From Rhynchopus euleeides (Eukaryota; Euglenozoa; Diplonemea; Diplonemida; Diplonemidae), in contig OY723306.1 in the NCBI GenBank assembly GCA_963210315.1, positions 1,750,787-1,814,786 of the forward strand: a stretch of DNA of 64,000 nt, given 5' to 3'. Below, in pieces: positions 53,029 to 62,500 of the stretch; position 1 is the stretch's first letter; each line of letters begins with the position of its first letter. Both the position numbers and the translations under genes were made by a program. Below the pieces are notes generated by a model. That model made no database searches. It was not told the origin of the DNA and saw nothing but the letters and a program-made list of their open reading frames with translations.

Positions 53029-55557
53029 TATGCCTAGGGGGGGGGGGGCGCAGGAGTCCTTTGCCCCAATGCGGCATGTGTCAAAGAAGGGAAACCTCCA
53101 ATGCCACCCAGTGCGGCCCAGGAGGAGATCGGGAGAACAGGAAAGAGCTCCCCTCTCACCTGGAGAGTGGAGAGGGCTGCGAAGAGCACCGGCCAATCGT
53201 TCAACCGTGTCAAAAAGGTGTGGGGCACCCCATGTTTTGTTACGGCAAGGCTTTTCAGGGAAGTTGGCAGTTCCCTATTTACAAACCAAAAAAAAGGAAA
53301 ATCCATCAGAGCGATTGTAGCTGTGAAGTGACAGGGCGCTTTCAAGCCTTTGGGATGGGATCGGCGTGCCCCCCTCCCCCCCCCCCCCCCCACCCCCTCC
53401 CTGTGCCACCCGTTGTTTCTTTTGAATGCCTTTTTCTTAAATAATGCGCCGCGCCCCTCCCCCCCTCATTGCTGCCACGCGCACCCCCCCCCCCCCGCTC
53501 GAGAAGAACGAAACCTGCAAAAGAGCTAAAGAACGCCCCCCCCCCTCCCCCTCCCCCACGACACTTCGAAGACACTGTGGCAAAACCTTCTCGCATCTCT
53601 TGGGTTTGAGAGAGTGGTATGAGTGGATGTGTCCGGGACGGGCACATTTTTTGTGACCTTCGGCTGGGGCTGGGGCAGAATGGAGGGTATTTTTCTGTGC
53701 CTCCCACCCACCCACGGCCCCCCTTTTCTTTTCCAGAACACGCAGGGCTCCTGTCCCGATGGCGCCGCAGCTATTCGGGCAGCGAATTTGGGGCAGCACG
53801 TTGTGGTGTGGAAGCCGTCCAATGCAACTCTCGCAGTACAGAGGCCATAGAGAGGATTGTGTATAATTTTGACTGGGATCTCACGACAACACCCACCCCA
53901 CACCGACCCCACTCTGAGAGGGGTTGCCCCCACTGACTGAGATGGGTTTGTGTGCACAGCAGAGGCGGAGGCTCGTCCTCGCCGTGCTGCAACACGTTGT
54001 CAAGAATCCAGATGAAAGCGTATCATGCCAGACGGACCAAGCGTGTTTCTTCTTGGTGGAATCACCCACCACAACCACCACAACAGCAACAACCCACGAT
54101 GCCCAAGTGTGCTATCTTCTTACGCAAAAAAAAAGCAGCAACACTGTTTGTGTGACAATGGATGGGGCATCAGAGAGCTCGCTCGGTACGACCCTGCACT
54201 AAACAAAATCAATGGTTACACTATGACTATAATAAGGGTCCGGCCTCTGATGCTGAAGTGAAAAATTTGGAGATCTCAAAAACCCGGTGTATACCGCGTG
54301 TGTGTGTGTGTGCGTGTGTGTTTTGTGTGTGCCGGCTCTGTCGCGGAAGAGGTCTTGCAAATCTCAGTCGACTCCCTGCACCTTACTACCTTCCCGCCTC
54401 CGCGCTGCAACACCAACAGGCGTTGCGAAAAGGAGAGACAGGGGGGGCCCTGTTTCAACGCGAGCCAAGGCCAAGGCCAGCACCCCCATCAGCAAGCTTC
54501 CCCTCCACACACGCCGACAGGGGCACCCCTGTGGATCGGGATGGAGCCCATGCGCCCGACCCCACCTTTCCCCTTCCTGCCTGGCCAGGGGGTCAGGGGG
54601 GGCTTGGGACGCAATAGCACACGGTGGCGCAATGGCCACCTTGTATAGGATGATGTGCGTGTTTACGTGCGTGAGTTGTGCAGTATCGTGCTACGGTGTC
54701 CACATCAGGTGATGCGCTCTGCACTGAGCATGACCCAAAAAAAATACGATTCACGTGTGGCGTGTGGAAGGTCTGGCTCGCGTGGGTTATCGCGAAAGTA
54801 CTCTATCTTATTTTCTTGGGGGTGGGGGGAAGTGTGGTTTTGCAAAGTGCGGGAGCTTCGCTCAGGAGCGCCAAACGAAAGAATAGGTGGGTTGTGTTGT
54901 GCCTCATAGGGGTTTCAACTGACACAGTTTTTGACACAGAGCGTGGTGCTAATGGCCCCGCCCACCCATCCCTGTCAGGACTCACGGGCTCAACTCGTCG
55001 ATTTGCAACATTGGTGTCGGGGAAAGTTTGGCCCACCATGCATGGACGGGCAGGGGGTGTTGTGGGGGGGGGGGGGTTTCCTGGGGAGGGGCGGGCGGTG
55101 GGGGCGGTGGGGGGTCTCTGCTTGCATTGCATGCATGCCAAAAAAAAGTCTGTGCGTCCTATATCTGGGGGGTCCTGCCCCAGTGTGCCACACCCCACAG
55201 GATGGATCTGCCCCCCCTCCCCCCACTCCCCCACGTGTGGCTTCTGAATACCGTGGGACAATCGCTTCCATTCTACTGTCCCGGCATTCTACTCTTGACC
55301 CATCTCGGGTGTTCAAACTTCACCAAAAAAAATGAAGCTTTTCACTGAATTGGGGGTATGGAAATTTAGTCATTCTTAGTCACTTTTAGGCGATTTACGC
55401 GCGGTTTTTCGGCTGGGGAAAAGAGAGTAAGATTTTCGAAAAAAATCGATTTTTTCGCAAAAAATCGCATTGTGTCGTAGTCGCGCGTAGTCACCCGTAG
55501 TCGCCAGGTCGAGGTTCCCAGATTCCATACCCCCCCGGGGTACTGAATTACCGATTT
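53029..55557. other. Intergenic or decayed sequence, no gene supported
   Basis: C-, G- and T-runs and TG tracts. A possible short exon with a pyrimidine-rich CTTTTCCAG acceptor lies at 53734-53848 (37 codons to a stop), but no partner exon is clear. Confidence 0.45.
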
Positions 55558-56045
55558 TTCGACATGTCGAAAAAAAAATTTTTTGGCCGAAAAAAAAATT
55601 TTTTTTTCGGCCGACTAAACCGAAAATCGGGCCCTCTGGGGTGCCACACCGATATTTTTCGGATTTTTTTTCGATTTTTTTCGGTTGGGGTGGCCACCAG
55701 TCCAGGCTGCTGCCCCAGGGTGGCCGGATTTTCGACATGTCGAAAAAAAAATTTTTTGGCCGAAAAAAAAATTTTTTTTTTCGGCCGACTAAACCGAAAA
55801 TCGGGCCCTCTGGGGTGCCACACCGATATTTTTCGGATTTTTTTCGGATTTTTTTTCGATTTTTTTCGGTTGGGGTGGCCACCAGTCCAGGCTGCTGCCC
55901 CAGGGTGGCCGGATTTTCGACATGTCGAAAAAAAAAATTTTGGCCGAAAAAAAAAATTTTTTTTTCGGCCGACTAAACCGAAAATCGGGCCCTCTGGGGT
56001 GCCACACCGATATTTTTCGGATTTTTTTCGGATTTTTTTTTTTGC
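55558..56045. repeat. Tandem repeat, three units of about 173-185 bp
   Basis: Units start TTCGACATGTCGAAAAAAAA at 55558, 55731 and 55916. Each holds nested A/T-run palindromes (CATGTCGA..., CCGAAAAA...TTTTTCGG) and a GC-rich half (GGGCCCTCTGGGGTGCCACA). The units differ mainly in homopolymer lengths, and the third is truncated. Confidence 0.9.
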
Positions 56046-56570
56046 GCGTATCCGTCAGGTGGACCACCGGGTGGGGAGAGATCCGGTGTGAGGCACTTGG
56101 GTCCGTCCAGGTGGGCAGGGGGAACCTGGGGGCGGGGGGCCTCAAAACCCGTCTACCAGTGCCGCTTCTAATCTCGTCGGTCTTGTCCCAACCACCACCA
56201 GCCAGCCCAGAACGCCCTGACGCTGCGACCTCGTCGATTTTTCCGTTTCGCCCATCCGCCCAACTCCGCCAACCCAACCAGCCCTACCCTTTCTCCCAGT
56301 CAGGGCGGTACTCACACGAGCGGCAAAGCGCTGGGGGAGGGGGGGGGGGACATCAATAGGGGAGGGGAGGGGAGGGGAGGGGGGAGGAAGGGAGGGGAGG
56401 AAGGGGGGGGGTTATGTTGTTTCTAACCCAGACCTGCTGTGCAGAGCCCGGGGGAGGGGGTGGCCAGCCCCTGTCTAACCATTCACAACGGCCACCTGCA
56501 CACATCTATGAAAGGGGGGGGGGGAAGGTCCCGGGGGGGGGGGGTGGTGGGGGTGGGGACGCTGCTCCGC
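56046..56570. other. Probable 3' region of the retrotransposon, simple sequence
   Basis: It lies downstream of the retrotransposon stop codon on the - strand. It contains a (GGGGA)n tract at 56358-56405 and G-runs. I cannot fix the element's 3' end. Confidence 0.4.
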
Positions 56571-59500
56571 CTACTCGCCCCGCTCCACCTCCGTCTGCAG
56601 CTTGCGCATGTAGACGCGCAGGCTGACCCCCGGCTCCCTCGTCTGGTTCCCGGGCTCGGCCTGCGCGCCCCCTTGCAGGATGCGCGCCTGCAGCCACTCC
56701 GCCGCTACGTCACCTGCCACCCTGGGCGAGAGGGGGCAAAGGCCATAGCTGGGGTGGAAGCAGTGCCTCCACGCCTCGACGGTGCGGGGGATGGCTCCTC
56801 CCATCGAGACGCAGGGGGCCATGCCGCGGGCCCGCGCTACCACCCCCTCGGCCCAGACACGGGACGCCGCAAGCTCCTGCAGAGCGGGGATGTTCGCCGC
56901 GGGCGTCTCGTCGTCCCCGTAGGCGTCGATGGCCTGGAGGTCGTCCTCGGGCTCCCACACGTTCGCCGGGTCGTCGTCGAACTCCATGGGGCCCGCCGCG
57001 TCACCCTGACGCAGCTCCTCCAGGCGTCTCGAGGACGCGGCCGTCCGGCTGCGGCGCTGCCCGTCCCGGCGGGCCTGCGCGGCGTTGCGCATCATCGTCG
57101 CAGCAACCCCCTGGATCCCGCCAGCCCCACCGGGGGCTGTTCCGCCAGAGGTGCCAGAGGGGGCTGTGTTGAAGGTGTGGGAGCCTCCGCCCTGGCGGCG
57201 CCGCGCGGCCTGAGCGGGGCCAGACGGCTGGGCGCCTGCCGCCGTGACCGGAGCCGCAGAGGGCACACCAGAGGGGGCTGTGTTTGAGGTTTGGGAGCCT
57301 CCGCCCTGGTGGTTCTCTGTGGCCCCCGACCCCGACGGCGGGCACTCTGCATGTTGGGCCTGCCCCTGCATGGGGGCTGGGGCAGCCCGGGAGGCACTCT
57401 CCGCCGGGGGCACGCTGTGGCCGTGGGTCGCGGAGGGCGCACCAGAGGGGGCTGTGTTTGAGGTTTGGGAGCCTCCGCCCTGGTGCATCTCCACGTCCTG
57501 GCCGGGAGCGACCGGCTCCTCCGCCACTTCCTCCTTCACCCGCGTTGGATGGTGCGCAGCCCCCGACGAGTCGTGCGGGGCACTCGGCTGCCTGGGCCCC
57601 ATCGGCGTGTCGTGCATGCGGCTCGGGATGGGCTTCCGCCGGCGGGGGCGCGCCCGGGCGGACTCCAGGACCTCCCGCAGATCCGGGGTGACCGCGGGTT
57701 GCTCCGCAGGGTCTGGAGCGTCGACATCCACCGCCACCCGGTCAATGTAGCCTGGGCACCGCTCACCCCGCACTGCGCATGACGCGCACACTTTGCGCCA
57801 GCATCTGCCACACGCGTGATGCCTCGCGGAGCGGTCGAACGGGCGGCGGCACTTCTCGCACTCCTCCACCTGGCCCGCCGAGCCCCCCTGACGCACCATC
57901 TGCATGGGACTATCACCATCGCACCCCGTGACATCCGCTGCCATCGGCTTCGGGGGAAGACCCGCCAGGTGCTGACGCATGGGCTCCGGCATAACTAGGG
58001 GCACGTAGTGCCCATGTTGCCCCCCCGTCCTCCGCAGACAGTGGGCGTCCACCACTGCACCCGCACCTACTGGGGACAGAAGCATCGGCTGGTGGTTGTC
58101 GATGAGCACGAGGACGACGCATCTGGTCACGCGCGCAGCCGCCGCCAGGGCGATGAAGTCCGCCCAGGTGCGCACGTCGTCGCTCCCTGCGCGCATCATC
58201 TGCTCGGCCCACTGGTTCGGACCCTCCTCCACCCGCATCCGGAGGTCCGGGTCGCGCATCGCCCTGCGGACTGCCTCTTGGCGCAGCCACCCGCTGGATT
58301 GCTTCACCGATCGGGCACCCAGCGTGGCCAACGCATCAAAAGCACAGTCCCCCACCCGGAACGACCACCCGTCCGGCTCGACCAGGCCCAGCCGCGCCTG
58401 CTGCTGCAGGGACGACAAGCTCAGCCTCCCGTCCGTCTGGCCGCGCCACTCCAGCAATTGGGCCAGGGGGTCAGCCGCCACCCCACCCGCCGGCTGCGGG
58501 AGGTCCCCCTCCGCGGGGGGAGGCGGCGGGCGTGGGCGGCGGGGAGGGGCAGGTTCGGGTTCAGGGGTCGGCTCCTCGGGGCCCGCCGCGTCATCCGGGT
58601 CACACATGAAATCCTCCGCGTCCATGTGCCCGTCGAAGTGTGGCGCGGGGGCCAGGTCCGTGTCAGGCGCGAAGAAGTAGTCCGGCTCCACGCCCACCAG
58701 CGGATCCGGCAAGACCCGCTCCCGAGTCTGACCAGAGCGCAGGTCCGTGCACAGCGCCCCCCTGCGGAGCGACGACCGCCCCACCGCCCGCATCAACGGC
58801 ACCACTATCCGCGCCGCCCAGGAACGAGTGAGCTCGGCCCTGTCCCCCAGCTTGTGGTCCACCGCGAAGCTGACCAAGTGCCTGAAGAGCCGCACGGCCT
58901 CCGGACCCATCCCGCCCGACTGCTCCAGGGCGAACGCGGAGAAGGCGATCTCAACCTCCTGACACCGCGCCCCGTGCTTGCGATGCTTGGATGCTTCAGC
59001 CCGCGACGCGGTGTACCCCCGCGCTCTCGCCGCACCCTGCCTCGCAGACTCCGCGCACGTCGACCACACGGTCACGTCGATCGCCCGGCCCCGCGACTCA
59101 CCTATGCCGCACGGGAGGAACACGTCAGCCGGCTTGCCCCCGCCCAAGAGGAGGTGGTTGGGCTCCAGCTGGGGGCCGAGTCCCGCGTCCCGCGCCAGCC
59201 CCAGCACCCCGAGCTTCACCGCGTCGTGGCGCTTGATGCGGTCCGCCGATGCCTGGCAGCTGAACACATGGGCGCCCAAGACGTCCATGGCGTCCCCGCA
59301 CTCGTGGCACCGCGACCCAGGGGCGAAGACGACGAGGCCCAGGCGCAGGCGAGCCGCCACTTGGTACTCCTCCCTCCCCATCGCAAACTGTTGTTCTGGC
59401 GTCACCGTCACCCACGCCCCTGCGCCTGGGAGGGACGCGGACAACTGACGCCCTTTACTCAGCACGTCAGCCTCCGCCAGTAGGGTCTCGTGCTGCCGGC

Positions 59501-62500
59501 TGATGATCGCCAGGGATAGGTCGCGCTGGCGGAGGGGCTCGCCCGGGCGCTTGTGAGGGTCCACCCAGTCCGCCTCCGCCACCAGCTCGTTGTGGGCGGT
59601 CGCTGCCACGCGCCACGCATCCGCATCCCAACGATATCCGCTGTCCAGCTGCACACATAGGGGGAAGAAGGAGCTAGCCGCCGCCAAAGCCGCAGCGGTG
59701 ATGTGGTCCTCCGACCTCCGAATGCCCATACCCCCTAGCCTGACGGGCAGGGCCGCCTGGTCTCGCGCATCGTCAGGGAGGGTCCCGTCCCTGTCCCCGA
59801 GCACAGATGCCAGCACCATCCCGATTTCCTTGTCATACTGGCGAAGGTATTCTCTCCCGGCGTACCCAATTGCGCGCATCTGGAAGACCAGCTTGCAGAA
59901 GCCTTCACAGTGTCGCAGGAGGGTCATGGCCACTTGCGCGTCTTGGAGGTGGTGAAGCTGGCGCAGGTTCGGGATGAACTTCTCTCTCAGTTTTGTATCC
60001 ATCACCCGCTCGCAGAATTCCGCATCCCCCACCGGAGCCCCGAGGAACTCGAAGTTGTGGTGGAGGAGGTCCATGCGAGTCGCGCGCTCCTTTTCCGTCG
60101 CGGCTACATCAAGGCCCGCTCCCCGGAGGCCCTCCACCGAGTGCCCATTCAGCGAGATCACTTCGCATTTGCGGCGTGCCACCACCAGGCCCAGCTCCGC
60201 GCTCCGCCGCTCGAGGATCGCGAACGCGTGGCCGACCGCCCCGGGGGAGCCCATCAGCGTGCCATCGTCCAAGTACCACACGCTGCCCTCCACCCCCGGC
60301 AGCTTGCCTAGGTCCTCGGTCAGCTGGCGGATGGCCAGGGAGAACAGGAGCGGCCCGAGGGGGTCCCCCTGCTGTACCCCCCTCTGCGATTCGAGCACTT
60401 CGCCACGGTATATCAGGGCTGAGGGCGACGCGTAGCACCACTCGACCCACGCCGACAGCTCCGGGAGGTCCCGCCTGACAGCATCGATGAACGCCTGCCT
60501 GTTAACCATGTTAAAGGCGTTGGCATAGTCGATCTTCAGCAGGACCTTGTCCGCCCCCCTGTTGCGCGCCGCGAAGTCCTTCACGACCGCCGTGGCCGCC
60601 TCCAGTCCGCCGTCCACCGCCACTCCTACTTGCCTCCCCTTCAGGAGGAGCTTCCCAGCCTGTTCCCTGACGTCTGCGGTGAGGGTTTTGGCCACCAGGC
60701 GGCGGAGGGTCTCCCCAACCGCGATCGGGCGGATCCCCGCGTCTGGCTTGGGGAGCGCGACCAGAGACGCGCCCGCGATGTGCCGGGCCAGCTGCGGGGG
60801 GGCCTCGCCTCTGCGCAGGACATTCACCACCGCCGTGAGGGCCGGAAGCACATCCACTCCCTCCACCTGGACGAGCTCCCGGAGGTGGTCCGCCCTCAGG
60901 CCTGAGGGGCCGGCGCCCGTGCCCCTCGGTAACCCCTTCAGCGCTTTAAACACCTCGGCGGGGGTGGCATCCGCGGGCACTACCCGCGTCGCCGCGGAGA
61001 TGGCTGGGCTGTCCGCTTCCGGGTGCATTGCTAGGAGCTTCGCTTTCGTGGCAGGGGTGGCAGGCGCCAGGCCGGCGCTCCTGGTGCGCGCCATCGCCGC
61101 CGAATACCGCCCTTGTCTCGCCGCTTGCACCACCGCTTCCTCCGTCTCCTCCCATGTGGGGGCAGCCTCCACCCGTCCCGGGCCCGGGGCTTCCGTCCGG
61201 GCCCGGCGCCAGAGCTCCGACGCGCGTCCTTCCCGCCAGAGGATGATCGCCTCCTCCCGGGCCCGCTTCGCCAGCAGCTGCTTCTTCTTCCCTCCACGGT
61301 AGGTGCGGAAGAGGGTTTTGGGCACCAAGAGGAGGCGGAGCCACGCCGTGGTGCTCGAACTATTCGCTGCGACATCCCACAGGGCCTGGCTATAGGCTAC
61401 CGCCGCCGGGCGGAGGATCGCCCCGGGGACCGACAGCGACACCCCCACTCGCTCCGTGTGGATGCTCTCAAGGGGAGGGAGGCGACCCGCATCCGCTGCC
61501 TCCGCCGCAGAGGGTGCGCGCCTGTTCGGCACCACAGGGGTCGCGCCACGTGGGCGGCACTTCACGCAGGAGTCCAAGGAGGTGCTCATTACCTTCGAGC
61601 ACCACATGCACTTCTTCATGCCCAGCAGACGAAGCGCGCTCGGCGGGAACTCCTCACCCTGGTCTGCGTGCGCCTGGGCGTGCTTGCGGAGCGTCTCCTT
61701 GGACGAATACGGCGTATGCCGGTGGAGAGCCGAGCCCGCGCAGGCCGTGAGGGGGCAGAACCAGCGGCGACGCACATCCCCCAGGCCCGCCCCTTCTGCC
61801 TCCTGGGCACCCTCCCCTAGGGCCGCCGGGCAGGCGTCTCGACACGTGGCTGGGCTGAGGTGGGCCGGCGCCGCGCTCTCTCGAAGGGCCCTGCGTCGGG
61901 CAAGGGGCATGGCCACTCCCTCGTAGTGGTTGCCAGAGAGAGCCACCACCCTGACATCTGCGGGGGCTGGCCCCTGCTTCTTAGGGCGCCGCGGGTCCAC
62001 ACGGATTGCCTGACCCCTGCCCTCCTGCACCACCACCACTGACAAGTCCCACGCTCCCGCCGCCAGGTGCAGCGCGAGGTGGTCCCCATGCGCCGCACCA
62101 GCCAGGCCCGCCCGATACTCCTCGACCCGCCTGGCGTCCCCTAACAAGCGAAGCAGTTGAGGTTTCACCGAGGCGTCCCCTGCACGCCGGGACAGCTCGG
62201 AGCGCATGCCCACTATGTCGTCGTGGGAGGGGAGGGCGGCCGTGGGCGTGAGTGCCGCGAAGAGGCAGTCCCCTGTCGCCTGATTCGGCACCCTGGACCC
62301 CCCGAACTGCGACAGGACCTCGTCCACCCCAGTCCAGTCCTCCTCCATCTCCAGGTCCCCACCGCACAGGTCGCGCGGGCCGAGGAAGAGCGGGGGGCGC
62401 TCTGACGTTGCGCACAGGAGGCGGGTCCGTCTCATGGGCTGTACGGAGCGCCACAAGTCCAGGGTCACCGCGTCCCGCATCTCCGACTCCCGCAGCCGCG

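Noticed and set aside
53101..53931. Possible two-exon gene with a CTTTTCCAG acceptor
   Set aside because: Only short, low-information frames; no family match and no clear donor site.
58008..59483. 491-codon + strand frame
   Set aside because: Antisense shadow of the retrotransposon polyprotein; no motif.
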